Positions 17,638 through 26,426 of a stretch of 64,000 bases of DNA are shown in pieces. The notes beneath the pieces are model-generated. The model ran no database searches, had not been told where the DNA came from, and saw only the letters and a program-made list of their open reading frames with translations. Positions within the stretch are counted from its first letter, which is position 1. The number at the start of each line of letters is the position of its first letter. A program made the translations under genes and the position numbers. This stretch comes from JBMNEH01 sp050948665 (GTDB taxonomy: Bacteria; Bacillota; Clostridia; Christensenellales; UMGS416), in the NCBI GenBank assembly GCA_050948665.1, contig JBMNEH010000001.1:372001-436000 (forward strand). The letters are read 5' to 3'.

Positions 17638-19200
17638 ATGAAACGGTTCCTTTGTTTTATGGCGGCGCTGCTTATCATACTCGGTATGCCGACCGAGGCA
17701 GCCCGGGCGGATGAAGCCGCCCGACCGACCCTTCCCTCCGAGTACGTGGAGGGAACCACATTAAAGGACGAAGCGATCAACGCCGTGGCCGCTATCGTAA
17801 TCGACAACCAATCCGGAGAGGTGCTGTACGCCAAGAATGCGGATGACGTACTGCAGCCGGCCTCGATCACAAAAATCATGACATGCCTGCTGGCATTGGA
17901 ATACGCGGAAACCACCCCCGACGGCTTGCAAGAGAAGGTGACCGTTCGCTCTGACTGGAAAGCCATGCGGAGCGATTACTCTCAGATCAAAGTAAAGGGC
18001 GATGAGATCTACACACTGGAGCAGCTCCTTTACGGCTTGATGCTCCCCTCGGGGAACGACGCGGCGGTGGTGATCGCCGAGCATATCGACGGGAGTGAGT
18101 CGGCCTTCGCCGACCGGATGAACGCCAAGGCGGCCGAGCTGGGGATGGAAAGCTCCCACTTCGTCAATTCCCACGGCATCACCGCCGAGGGGCATGTGGT
18201 GACCGCCCGGGATATGGCCCGCCTTGCCCGCGCGGCGATGGAGAACGAGACATTCCGCGCTATCGTCGCCACCGAAAAATACAAATGTGCCGCCACCAAT
18301 AAGCGGGACGCTCGGACATGGACAAACACCAACGCCTTTTTCGGCAACAGCGCCAGCCACCCGGAGCTGGCCTGGAGCCCGGCTATCGGCATCAAGACCG
18401 GCTACACCAACGCGGCGGGGATGACCTTTGTGGGCGCCGCCAGAGAGGGAGCTCGGGAGGTCATCTGCGTGGTGCTGGGCTCACCCGATACGGTCACCCG
18501 GTTTGTCGTGGCTAAGCGGCTGATGCAATACGGGCTGTATTATTATGACACAATGGATGCCCGGCAGTATGTGCTGAACCGGGTCTATACCGCGATCATC
18601 CCCTACGCGGAATCCAGCAACCCCAACGCCACAAAGGCGGAGCTGGAGGCCGGGAGGGAGTTTCAGGTCTCCCTGGGGCTGACGGAGCCGATATGGCTGA
18701 CGCTGCCGGCGGAGGAGTTTGACACCGTGGCGGCCGACCCCGCGCTGATCCGGGCGGACCTCAGCCTGCAGCCCGGGCTGGAGGCGCCGCTGTCGGAGGG
18801 GCAGCAGATCGGCGAGATCAGCGTGCTGTACGGCGACAAGCTGCTGGTCACCGGACCGGTGTATATCACACAGAATGTCGCCCGGCAGGAGCCGGCGCCG
18901 GATATCACCCCCGCGCCGGAGGAGGAGATGCCCGCTATTACCGGCGGCAACGGGAACGAGGCACACCGCCCGGGCAGCGGCGCCAAGGGATACTGGATCG
19001 CTGCTGCGGTGCTGGCCGGCGTAGTGTTGACGGCGGTGATCGCCGGCGCGCTGGTCTCACAGAGGAAAACCTCCCGCTCCCGGCACGGCTCGGCAAGGCG
19101 TACCGATTACCATAGCGACAATATCGAACCCGAAGCATCCCGGGACCACCGGAGCATACGCCAGTCTTCCCGCGGCGAGGGCCGACGCCGCAGACGCTGA
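17638..19200 (+). CDS. Serine-type D-alanyl-D-alanine carboxypeptidase (DacF-like, PBP5 family)
   Basis: A 520-residue exported penicillin-binding protein that removes the terminal D-Ala of muropeptides. After a signal peptide (about 1-24) the three active-site motifs are in order: S76-x-x-K79 (ASITK), S138-G-N140 (PSGN) and K253-T-G255 (GIKTGYT). A PBP5 C-terminal beta domain follows (about 300-410). A Pro-rich linker, one membrane helix (GYWIAAAVLAGVVLTAVIAG) and a very basic tail ending in RRRRR anchor it, with the tail probably cytoplasmic. Most DacF proteins are ~380-400 residues with an amphipathic anchor, so the true membrane helix plus tail is a lengthened form. The ATG at 17638 has AAGGAG seven bases upstream. 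Divergent from the two-component operon. Confidence 0.92.
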   Translation: MKRFLCFMAALLIILGMPTEAARADEAARPTLPSEYVEGTTLKDEAINAVAAIVIDNQSGEVLYAKNADDVLQPASITKIMTCLLALEYAETTPDGLQEKVTVRSDWKAMRSDYSQIKVKGDEIYTLEQLLYGLMLPSGNDAAVVIAEHIDGSESAFADRMNAKAAELGMESSHFVNSHGITAEGHVVTARDMARLARAAMENETFRAIVATEKYKCAATNKRDARTWTNTNAFFGNSASHPELAWSPAIGIKTGYTNAAGMTFVGAAREGAREVICVVLGSPDTVTRFVVAKRLMQYGLYYYDTMDARQYVLNRVYTAIIPYAESSNPNATKAELEAGREFQVSLGLTEPIWLTLPAEEFDTVAADPALIRADLSLQPGLEAPLSEGQQIGEISVLYGDKLLVTGPVYITQNVARQEPAPDITPAPEEEMPAITGGNGNEAHRPGSGAKGYWIAAAVLAGVVLTAVIAGALVSQRKTSRSRHGSARRTDYHSDNIEPEASRDHRSIRQSSRGEGRRRRR

Positions 19201-19221
19201 AGCCCCGGCGGAAATTTCCGC

Positions 19222-19250
19222 TTGACGGGGAGGGCGCGTTGGGCTATAAT
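19222..19250 (+). promoter_or_regulatory. Promoter of tRNA-Leu
   Basis: TTGACG (19222-19227) and TATAAT (19245-19250) are separated by 17 bp, and the tRNA begins 12 bp after the -10 box. Confidence 0.8.
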
Positions 19251-19262
19251 GGCGTTGCCTTT

Positions 19263-19347
19263 GCGGTAGTGCTGGAACAGGCAGACAGGCACGTTTGAGG
19301 GGCGTGTGGGTAACTCCGTATGGGTTCAAGTCCCATCTACCGCACCA
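19263..19347 (+). tRNA. tRNA-Leu (anticodon GAG)
   Basis: Acceptor halves GCGGTAG and CTACCGC pair over 7 bp, and ACCA is encoded. Anticodon stem CACGT/GCGTG encloses loop TTGAGGG, giving anticodon GAG. A long variable arm (around GTGGGTAACTCC) marks a class II tRNA, and the T arm TGGGTTCAAGTCCCA is canonical. It reads CUC and CUU leucine codons. It has its own promoter and terminator. No duplicate of its 3' end was seen elsewhere in the window, so there is no sign of it serving as an attachment site here. Confidence 0.96.
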
Positions 19348-19351
19348 GGAT

Positions 19352-19385
19352 CCCCCGGATTTTGACTAAATCCGGGGGTTTTGTT
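19352..19385 (+). terminator. Terminator of tRNA-Leu
   Basis: An 11-bp stem CCCCCGGATTT/AAATCCGGGGG with a TGACT loop is followed by TTTTGTTG, beginning five bases after the CCA end. Confidence 0.92.
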
Positions 19386-19506
19386 GTGTTTTGGGGTTTT
19401 CAAGCGATCAGACACAAATTTGCCGCAATTTACGCGGACGGATCCCCGGACGGCGGAGGGAGCGGATTCGAGACGGACGGAGGGGGAAAGGGAGGGGGTG
19501 GGAGGG

Positions 19507-19546
19507 AAAAAGACTCCGCGGCGGGGGGCCGCGGAGTCTTTTTTTT
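19507..19546. terminator. Bidirectional terminator after repeat-protein gene 1
   Basis: Stem GACTCCGCGGC/GCCGCGGAGTC is flanked by AAAAA on the left and eight T on the right. It terminates the minus-strand gene ending at 19568. Related stems close genes 2 and 3. Confidence 0.85.
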
Positions 19547-19567
19547 GAGGTTTTTATGCCGCTCCCG

Positions 19568-21226
19568 TCAGGAAAGCCTCGGCCAGGGGGAGAGGAGGCT
19601 CTCTTTATCAAAGCAGAAGTAGACGGGGGATACGGGATCGGGGACAAGGCCGGCGATACGGGCGGGGCTCAAAACGCCGGCGGCGTCGAAGACCAGCCCC
19701 TCTTCCAGCGCGTCCTTTTCCACCCGGACGGTGATATGGCCGGCCTCGCCGTCAAAATAGTCTTTCAGGATGTCCCCGCCGGCGGGGAAGACCCGCTCCC
19801 CGTTTTCATCGGGAAGGAGCTTTTCCAACTGTTCTTTCTCAAGAAGGGTTTTGATGAGGGTTTCCAGGTCTTCCAGTTCCCCGGCGGTAAAGGCGTCCAC
19901 CGAAACCAGTGTAACGATGTCCTCCTCGATCTCCACGATGACCCAGAGGGGGGCGGAGAGGGTCACTTCCCGATCGCCGACCGCATAGGTCCGGGGAGAG
20001 GGAGAGGGGGCGGGGGGTATCACCACGCCGGTGATGATCCTAACCGGTTCGGCGGTGTCCATGTCGGCGCCGGGGGCGTAGTATCTGATCCAGCCGGCCG
20101 TCATCAAAGCGCTGACATCGGGATCGATCTCGGCGCCGTCTATCGGAGTGGAGGAGGACAGGTAATTCCCGCCGTTTCCGATGCCGGCGCCGGCGCCGAT
20201 ATCGGGGTCTCCCCCGCCTCCCTGTACATTGACCCGGGCGACTCCGGAGACGGTGACATCGCTGCCACTGCCGTAGAGACCGCCGCCGATGCCGGCACCA
20301 TGGCTGCCGCCGGAGGCAGTGACCGTTCCGCCGTTGACGGTGATACCGCTGCCGGAGCATCTATTCCCGCCGCCGATGCCCGCGCCGCCATAACCGCCGG
20401 TCGCGTTGACGGTACCGCCGTTGACGGTGATACCGCTGCCGTCCCCGCAGTATCCGCCGCCGATGCCGGCAGCAAAATTGCCGCCGAGGGCGTTGACGAT
20501 ACCGCCGTTGACGGTGATATCGCTGCCGTCCCCGTACCATCCGCCGCCGATGCCGGCACCATCAAAACCGCCGGTCGCGTTGACGGCGCCGCCATTGACG
20601 GTGATATGGCTGCCGGCGCCGTCCCGCCCGCCGCCAATACCGGCGGCGGTGCCGCCGCCGGTCGCGTTGACCGTTCCGCCGTTGATGATGATACCGCTGC
20701 CGTCGCCATTATAATAATCACTGTCACCGCCGCCGATGCCGGCGCCGTAATCACCGCCGAAGGCGTTGAGGACGCCGTCATTGTCCGCGTCGTTGATTGT
20801 GAGGGTGCCGTCATTGTCCTTTTCCAGCCCGGCGCGGTTCGCTCCGCTCTGCAGGGTGTTGACGCCGTCCAGCTCGATCACCACGTCCCCGGCGCCGCCG
20901 GTGTAGACCGCCGCCACCCGGTCCAGGGCGGAGCAGTCGATATCGACGCCGCCCAGGGTGATCTCCGCGGTTTGGCCGGTTTCCGCCAGGATGGTGACGG
21001 TGTTGCCGGTCACTCCGCCGCTCTGCTCAATGACGGTGTCGGAGTATTGCTCCTCGTTGGTCACGCCGCCGATCTGGGTGACATATCGCTTGCCGTCCTC
21101 TTTCGCTGTTACGATGACGCTGCCGTCGGCAAGGTCGTATACCTGCGCCAGGGCGGCGACGGGGAGCGCCAGGCAGAGGAGAAGGGAAATGAGGGTGAAA
21201 AGGGAGATCTTCGTTTGGCGTTTCAT
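19568..21226 (-). CDS. Secreted Gly-rich repeat protein, paralog 1
   Basis: A 552-residue exported protein. Signal peptide MKRQTKISLFTLISLLLCLA is cleaved near AALAQ. Residues about 30-160 form a conserved N-domain (VVIELDGVNTLQSG, LTINDADNDGVLN). Six imperfect repeats of ~30 residues follow, with the pattern INGGTVNATGG..GAGIGGG, a right-handed beta-helix-like design seen in clostridial carbohydrate-binding/adhesion proteins. A short Pro-Ser linker leads to a conserved ~150-residue C-domain (TYAVGDREVTLSAPLW...VYFCFDKESLL). No LPxTG, membrane anchor or catalytic motif is seen, so it is probably released or held non-covalently. The linker is much shorter than in paralogs 2 and 3. Function unknown; matrix, adhesion or surface display is inferred. 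Confidence 0.8.
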   Translation of the reverse strand: MKRQTKISLFTLISLLLCLALPVAALAQVYDLADGSVIVTAKEDGKRYVTQIGGVTNEEQYSDTVIEQSGGVTGNTVTILAETGQTAEITLGGVDIDCSALDRVAAVYTGGAGDVVIELDGVNTLQSGANRAGLEKDNDGTLTINDADNDGVLNAFGGDYGAGIGGGDSDYYNGDGSGIIINGGTVNATGGGTAAGIGGGRDGAGSHITVNGGAVNATGGFDGAGIGGGWYGDGSDITVNGGIVNALGGNFAAGIGGGYCGDGSGITVNGGTVNATGGYGGAGIGGGNRCSGSGITVNGGTVTASGGSHGAGIGGGLYGSGSDVTVSGVARVNVQGGGGDPDIGAGAGIGNGGNYLSSSTPIDGAEIDPDVSALMTAGWIRYYAPGADMDTAEPVRIITGVVIPPAPSPSPRTYAVGDREVTLSAPLWVIVEIEEDIVTLVSVDAFTAGELEDLETLIKTLLEKEQLEKLLPDENGERVFPAGGDILKDYFDGEAGHITVRVEKDALEEGLVFDAAGVLSPARIAGLVPDPVSPVYFCFDKESLLSPWPRLS

Positions 21227-21293
21227 GGCGGCACTCCTTTGGATATACAGGCGGAGCCTTTTTCACACGGCTCCGTGTCTGATCATATTACTT

Positions 21294-21323
21294 ATTGTAT
21301 TCTTCGAGGGCGTATTTTGTCAA
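21294..21323 (-). promoter_or_regulatory. Promoter of repeat-protein gene 1
   Basis: On the minus strand TTGACA (21318-21323) and TACAAT (21294-21299) are spaced by 18 bp. The same layout precedes paralogs 2 and 3. Confidence 0.75.
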
Positions 21324-21370
21324 CGATGTTTTATCAAATCACAGGGGTTTTTCCGGGCGGTTCGGTAATA

Positions 21371-21401
21371 TAAACTCCGCGGCGGGAAGCCGCGGAGGTT
21401 T
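21371..21401. terminator. Terminator after repeat-protein gene 2
   Basis: Stem CTCCGCGGC/GCCGCGGAG with a GGGAA loop lies 40 bases past the gene 2 stop. The tract on the minus strand is short (TTTA). It is related in sequence to the terminators of genes 1 and 3. Confidence 0.6.
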
Positions 21402-21443
21402 GGCGTTCTTTCTATCTTGTTTCCTCACGGTCTCCCGCCGGAG

Positions 21444-23255
21444 TCAGGGCCAGGGGGAGAGAAGGCTCTCTTTATCAAAGCAGAAGTAGACGGGGGATAC
21501 GGGGTCGGGAACAAGACCGGCGATACGGGCGGGGCTCAAAACGCCGGCGGCGTCGAAGATCAGGGCGCCTTCCAGCGCGTCCTTTTCCACCCGGACGGTG
21601 ATATGACCGGCCTCGCCGTCAAAATAGTCTTTCAAAATGTCCCCGCCGGCGGGGAAGACCCGCTCCCCGTTTTCATCGGGAAGGAGCTTTTCCAGTTGTT
21701 CTTTCTCAAGCAGGGTTTTGATGAGGGTTTCCAGGTCTTCCAGTTCCCCGGCGGTAAAGGCGTCCACCGAAACCAGTGTAACGATGTCCTCCTCGATCTC
21801 CGCGATGACCCAGAGGGGGGCGGAGAGGGTCACTTCCCGATCGCCGACCGCATAGGTCCTGGGAGAGGGAGAGGGGGCGGGGGTCCTGTCCGGGGCGAGG
21901 GTGGGAGAGGGGGTCGGGTCGGGGGACTGGCTGGGAGACGGTGAAGGGGAGGGAGAGGGGGAAGGTGAAGGAGAAGGGCTGGGGGAAGGTGAAGGAGAGG
22001 GAGAGGGGGAGGGACTGGGAGAGGGAGAAGAGGGCGGCGTTACCGTGCCGTAAATGACATTTATCGGCTCTTCGGACTCCATATCGGCGCCGGGGGCGTA
22101 GAATCTGATCCAGCCGGTCGTAAACAAAGCGCTGACATCGGGGGTGATCTCCTCGCCGTTTACCGGGGCATCATTTTCATCGAAAGATCCACCGTTTCCG
22201 ATGCCTGCGCCGGTGCCGACATCGGAGTCTCCCTCGCCTCCCCGCACTTTGACCCGGGCGTCCCCGGAGACGGTGATATCACTGCCAAAGCTGTAGAAAC
22301 CGCCGCCGATGCCGGCGCCGGCGGTACCGCCGGTCGCGTTGACCGTTCCACCGTTGACGGTGATATCGCTGCCGTGGCCACTATATCCCCCGCCGATACC
22401 GGCGCCATTAATATCGCCGGTCGCGTTGACCGTTCCGCCGTTGACGGTGATACCGCTGCCGCTGCCATAATACCCGCCGCCGATGCCGGCGGCATACTCA
22501 CCGCCGTAAGCGTTGACCGTTCCGCCGTTGACGGTGATATCGCTGCCGTCTCCATTGTCCTCATCGCCATCGCCACCGCCGATGCCGGCAGCCCAGTCGC
22601 CGCCGTAAGCGTTGACCGTTCCGCCGTTGACGGTGATATCGCTGCCGTTGCCGCCATACCCGCCGCCGATGCCGGCGCCGGAAGAGCTGCCGTAAGCGTT
22701 GACCGTTCCGCCGTTGATGATGATACCGCTGCCGTTAGCATTGTAATAATAACTGTCACCGCCGCCGATGCCGGCGCCGTAGAGGCCGCCGAAGGCGTTG
22801 AGGACGCCGTCATTGTCCGCGTCGTTGATGGTGAGGGTGCCGTCATTGTCCTTTTCCAGCCCGGCGCGGGATTCCCCACTTCGCAGGGTGTTGACGCCGT
22901 CCAGCTCGATCACCACATCCCCGGCGCCGTCTGTGTAGACCGCCGCAAGATATGTGCCGTCGCAGTCGATATCGACGCCGCCCAGGGTGACCTCCGCGGT
23001 TTGGCCGGTTTCCGCTACGATGGTGACGGTGTTGCCGGCCGCGCCGCCGCTCTGCTGAATGACGGTGTCGGAGTATTGCTCCTCGTTGGTCACGCCGCCG
23101 AGCTGGGAGACGTACCGCTTGCCGTCCTCTTTCGCTGTTACGATGACGCTGCCGTCGGTAAGGTCGTATACCTGCGCCAGGGCGGCGACGGGGAGCGCCA
23201 GGCAGAGGAGAAGGGATATGAGGGTGAAAAGAGAGATCTTCATTTTGCGTTTCAT
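21444..23255 (-). CDS. Secreted Gly-rich repeat protein, paralog 2
   Basis: A 603-residue paralog of the preceding gene with the same order: signal peptide (MKRKMKISLFTLISLLLCLA), N-domain, six GAGIGGG-type repeats, linker, C-domain. The N- and C-domains are nearly identical to paralog 1. The repeats differ mainly in the residues after GIGGG (for example YGGNGS, DGDEDNGDGS, YSGHGS). The linker is a long Ser-Pro dipeptide run of about 40 residues followed by a PSPTLAPDRTPAPSPSP stretch, likely a rigid spacer. The stop comes three codons earlier than in paralogs 1 and 3 (ends SPWP). It has its own promoter and terminator. Function unknown. Confidence 0.8.
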   Translation of the reverse strand: MKRKMKISLFTLISLLLCLALPVAALAQVYDLTDGSVIVTAKEDGKRYVSQLGGVTNEEQYSDTVIQQSGGAAGNTVTIVAETGQTAEVTLGGVDIDCDGTYLAAVYTDGAGDVVIELDGVNTLRSGESRAGLEKDNDGTLTINDADNDGVLNAFGGLYGAGIGGGDSYYYNANGSGIIINGGTVNAYGSSSGAGIGGGYGGNGSDITVNGGTVNAYGGDWAAGIGGGDGDEDNGDGSDITVNGGTVNAYGGEYAAGIGGGYYGSGSGITVNGGTVNATGDINGAGIGGGYSGHGSDITVNGGTVNATGGTAGAGIGGGFYSFGSDITVSGDARVKVRGGEGDSDVGTGAGIGNGGSFDENDAPVNGEEITPDVSALFTTGWIRFYAPGADMESEEPINVIYGTVTPPSSPSPSPSPSPSPSPSPSPSPSPSPSPSPSPSPSQSPDPTPSPTLAPDRTPAPSPSPRTYAVGDREVTLSAPLWVIAEIEEDIVTLVSVDAFTAGELEDLETLIKTLLEKEQLEKLLPDENGERVFPAGGDILKDYFDGEAGHITVRVEKDALEGALIFDAAGVLSPARIAGLVPDPVSPVYFCFDKESLLSPWP

Positions 23256-23322
23256 GGCGGCCCTCCTTTGGATATACAGGCAGAGTCTTTTTCACACGGC
23301 TCCGTGTCTGATCATATTATTT

Positions 23323-23352
23323 ATTGTATTCTACGAGGGCGTATTTTGTCAA
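23323..23352 (-). promoter_or_regulatory. Promoter of repeat-protein gene 2
   Basis: On the minus strand TTGACA (23347-23352) and TACAAT (23323-23328) are 18 bp apart, and the surrounding ~80 bp match the gene 1 upstream region closely. Confidence 0.75.
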
Positions 23353-23397
23353 CGATGTTTTATCAAATTCCAGGGGTCTTTCCGGGCGGTTCGGCAA

Positions 23398-23433
23398 AAT
23401 AAACCTCCGCGGCGGGGGGCCGCGGAGCTTTTG
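23398..23433. terminator. Terminator after repeat-protein gene 3
   Basis: Stem CTCCGCGGC/GCCGCGGAG is followed on the plus strand by CTTTTGTTTT. The A-rich left side serves the minus-strand gene. Confidence 0.65.
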
Positions 23434-23458
23434 TTTTGAGGTTTTTATGCCGCTCCCG

Positions 23459-25252
23459 TCAGGAAAGCCTCGGCCAGGGGGAGAGGAGGCTCTCTTTATC
23501 AAAGCAGAAGTAGACGGGGGATACGGGGTCGGGGACAAGATCGGCGATACGGCCGGGGCTCAAAACGCCGGCGGCGTCAAAGACCAGCCCCTCTTCCAAG
23601 GCATCCTTTTCCACCCGGACGGTGATATGGCCGGCCCCGCCTTCAAAATAGTCTTTCAGGATGTCCCCGCCGGCGGGGAAGACCCGCTCCCCGTTTTCAT
23701 CGGGAAGGAGTTTTTCCAGTTGCTCTTTCTCCAGCAGGGTTTTGATGAGGGTTTCCAAATCGGCAAGTTCTTCAGGGGTGAAGGGGTCGACGGAGACCAA
23801 GGTGACGATATCCTCCTCAATTTCCACGATGACCCAGAGGGGGGCGGAGAGGGTCACTTCCCGATCGCCGACCGCATAGGTCCGGGGAGAGGGAGAGGGG
23901 GCGGGAGTCCTGTCCGGGGCGGGGGTGGGAGAGGGGGTCGGGTCGGGGGATGGTTCGGGGGACTGGCTGGGGGACGGTGAAGGAGAGGGAGAAGGGCTGG
24001 GGGAAGGACTGGGAGAGGGAGAAGAGGGCGGCGTTACCGTGCCGATGATGATTTTTGTCGGGTCATCAGAGATCATATCGGCGCCGGGGGCGTAGTATCT
24101 GATCCAACCGGTCGTAAACAAAGCGCTGACATCGGGGGGGATCTCATCGCCGTTTACCGGGGCATCATTTTCATCGAAAGATCCGCCGTTTCCGATGCCT
24201 GCGCCGGTGCCGGCTTCGGAGTCTCCCTCGCCTCCCTGTACATTGACCCGGGCGTCCCCGGAGACGGTGACATCGCTGCCATTGCCGTAAAAACCGCCGC
24301 CGATGCCTGCGCCGGCAGTACCGCCGACGGCAGTGACGGCGCCGCCGCTGATGCCGATATCGCTGCCGCTGCCCAGATATCCGCCGCCGATACCGGCGCC
24401 CAGGTCGCCGCCGACTGCAAGGACCATGCCGCCGGTGACGGAGATGTTGCTGCCGTCCCCGCACCATCCGCCGCCGATGCCGGCGCCCTCATAACCGCCG
24501 TAAGCGATGACCGTGCCGCCGTTGATGGTGATATCGCTGCCGTCCCCATTGTACATATCGCCATCGCCGCCGCCGATGCCGGCGCCGTAATCGCCGCCGC
24601 AAGCGGTGACCGTGCCGCCGTTGATAGTGATATCGCTGCCGTTGCCATCATATCCCCCGCCGATGCCGGCGCCATTAGAACCACCGGTAGCGTTGACGGT
24701 GCCGCCGTTGATGATGATACCGCTGCCGGTGCCATTGTAATAATCACTGTCACCGCCGCCGATGCCGGCGCCGAAGAGGCCACCGGTGGCGTTGAGGACG
24801 CCGTCATTGTCCGCGTCGTTGATGGTGAGGGTGCCGTCGTTCTCCTTTTGCAGCCCGGCGGCGGACTCCCCGCTTTGCAGGGTGTTGGTCCCGTCCAACT
24901 CGATCACCACGTTCCCGGCGCCGCCGGTGTGGATGGCGGAAGCGGTATCTATGGAGGAACAGTCAATATTGACACCGTTCAGCGTGACTTCCGCCGTCTG
25001 CCCGGCTTCCGCCCCGATGACGATGTTGTTGCAGGTCGCGCCGCCGCTTTGGTAAACAACGGTCGCCGAGGTCTGCTTCACATCGTTCACAACGCCGACC
25101 TGGGTCACATACTGCCCTCCGTCGCTATCCGCCCAAATATGGAGTTCGCCGAGGGAAAGGTCGTATGCTTCCGCCAGGGCGGCGACGGGGAGTATCAGGC
25201 TCAGGAGAAGGGATATGGCAGTGAAGAGGGTGATTTTTTTCGTGTGTTTCAT
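23459..25252 (-). CDS. Secreted Gly-rich repeat protein, paralog 3
   Basis: A 597-residue paralog and the most divergent of the three. Signal peptide MKHTKKITLFTAISLLLSLI; the N-domain differs more (YDLSLGELHIWADSDGGQYV), while the C-domain is almost unchanged. Six GAGIGGG-type repeats are present, with replacements such as ISVTGGMVLAVGG and IGISGGAVTAVGG. A Ser-Pro linker of ~35 residues precedes the C-domain. Being first in transcriptional order and most divergent, it may be the oldest copy, with genes 1 and 2 from a later duplication (inference). It has its own promoter. Confidence 0.8.
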   Translation of the reverse strand: MKHTKKITLFTAISLLLSLILPVAALAEAYDLSLGELHIWADSDGGQYVTQVGVVNDVKQTSATVVYQSGGATCNNIVIGAEAGQTAEVTLNGVNIDCSSIDTASAIHTGGAGNVVIELDGTNTLQSGESAAGLQKENDGTLTINDADNDGVLNATGGLFGAGIGGGDSDYYNGTGSGIIINGGTVNATGGSNGAGIGGGYDGNGSDITINGGTVTACGGDYGAGIGGGDGDMYNGDGSDITINGGTVIAYGGYEGAGIGGGWCGDGSNISVTGGMVLAVGGDLGAGIGGGYLGSGSDIGISGGAVTAVGGTAGAGIGGGFYGNGSDVTVSGDARVNVQGGEGDSEAGTGAGIGNGGSFDENDAPVNGDEIPPDVSALFTTGWIRYYAPGADMISDDPTKIIIGTVTPPSSPSPSPSPSPSPSPSPSPSQSPEPSPDPTPSPTPAPDRTPAPSPSPRTYAVGDREVTLSAPLWVIVEIEEDIVTLVSVDPFTPEELADLETLIKTLLEKEQLEKLLPDENGERVFPAGGDILKDYFEGGAGHITVRVEKDALEEGLVFDAAGVLSPGRIADLVPDPVSPVYFCFDKESLLSPWPRLS

Positions 25253-25320
25253 GACGCTACTCCTTTGGGTATAACAGGCAGAGTCTTTTTCAAACGGTTC
25301 CGTATCTGATCGTACTCATT

Positions 25321-25350
25321 ATTATATTTTATAAGGGCGTATTTTGTCAA
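25321..25350 (-). promoter_or_regulatory. Promoter of repeat-protein gene 3
   Basis: On the minus strand TTGACA (25345-25350) and TATAAT (25321-25326) lie 18 bp apart. This -10 box is the best of the three paralogs. Confidence 0.8.
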
Positions 25351-25517
25351 CGATGTTTTTTCGATCATCAGGAAATACCCGCTTTGTATCGGCGGGCGCC
25401 GCGGGGCTGTTTCCCGGAGGGGAGGATCCCTGTTATCACGGGGAGAGGGGAATAAAGGAAACAGGGTATGCCGCGGCGAACATAAAAAAACTTGCTTTGG
25501 CGGGGAGGAGGATCTGC

Positions 25518-26426
25518 ATGCGGGACAATAAGGCCGGGACCTATGGGCCGGCGGGCATGACGCGGGCGTACTTTGGAGCGATGAAAGCGGCGGCGCGTGA
25601 AGCAGGCGGTATAAGGCGCCGCGGGGCGGGGAGGGGGCGGGCCGCCGACATCGCCGGGAAAGCACCGCCGCATATTGCGGGGATACCGGTAGAGACGCGT
25701 AAAAAGGATATCAAAAACCTGCGCCTCTATGTCAAACCGGACGGAAGGGTGACGGTGTCCGCCCCTCTCACGATGGGGGACGAGGAGATCGAAGAGTTTG
25801 TGCGGAGGAAGGCGGGATGGATCAGAAAGCAAATCGCCAGATTCGAAAACCTGGAGCGGCAAGCACCGCGGGAGTATGTCTCCGGGGAGACGCTGTATGT
25901 TTGGGGGAAGCCGTACCGCCTCCAGAGGGAATACGGCAGCAAAAACGCCCTTGTCCTTTCCGGCGATGAAGCCGTGCTGACGGCGCGCAGAGAAAGCACG
26001 GCCGCGCAGCGCGGAAGGTTCGTCCGCGAATGGTACAGGGGGCTGCTGAAAACTGAAATCGGGAGACTGCTTCCCAAATGGGAAAGGATAACGGGATTAA
26101 AAGCCGCGGGATGGCAAACGAAGTATATGACCACGAGATGGGGGACCTGCAATACCGGGACGGGCAGGATATGGATCAACCCGCAGCTTGCCGGGAAGCC
26201 GCCGGAGTGCCTGGAATATATCCTGTTGCACGAGCTTATCCACCTCAGGGAAAAAAACCACGGCGCGGGATTCGTTACGCTGATGGACAGGTATATGCCG
26301 GCGTGGAGAGAGGTCAGGGCGACGCTGAACGACAGGACATTTGATCCCGCGGACAGACGGGCGGGGCGGATCGGGTCCGCCGCGGGTCAGACGGGGGGAA
26401 GAGATGGCGAAAAAGAAAAAACCTGA
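25518..26426 (+). CDS. YgjP-type zinc metallopeptidase family protein
   Basis: A 302-residue protein. The core (about 75-275) matches the YgjP/SprT-like family: KKDIKNLRLYVKPDGRVTVS, EEIEEFVRRKAGWI, TTRWGTC, and the zinc motif HELIH followed by NHG (LLHELIHLREKNHGAGF). The first ~70 residues are Gly/Arg/Ala rich and not part of the usual family, so the true start might be later. The ATG at 25518 was chosen because GGGAGGAGG lies six bases upstream. Proteins of this family are predicted metal-dependent hydrolases; substrates are not established. It overlaps the next gene by 23 nt. Confidence 0.82.
   Translation: MRDNKAGTYGPAGMTRAYFGAMKAAAREAGGIRRRGAGRGRAADIAGKAPPHIAGIPVETRKKDIKNLRLYVKPDGRVTVSAPLTMGDEEIEEFVRRKAGWIRKQIARFENLERQAPREYVSGETLYVWGKPYRLQREYGSKNALVLSGDEAVLTARRESTAAQRGRFVREWYRGLLKTEIGRLLPKWERITGLKAAGWQTKYMTTRWGTCNTGTGRIWINPQLAGKPPECLEYILLHELIHLREKNHGAGFVTLMDRYMPAWREVRATLNDRTFDPADRRAGRIGSAAGQTGGRDGEKEKT

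Noticed and set aside
19263..19347. tRNA-Leu as an attachment site of a mobile element
   Set aside because: No second copy of the tRNA 3' end and no integrase were found in the window.
19391..21373. 660-codon plus-strand frame opposite repeat-protein gene 1, and similar ones at 22374-23402 and 23324-23980
   Set aside because: They mirror the GC-rich Gly-repeat genes on the other strand, which have signal peptides, promoters and ribosome sites. The plus-strand frames have none.
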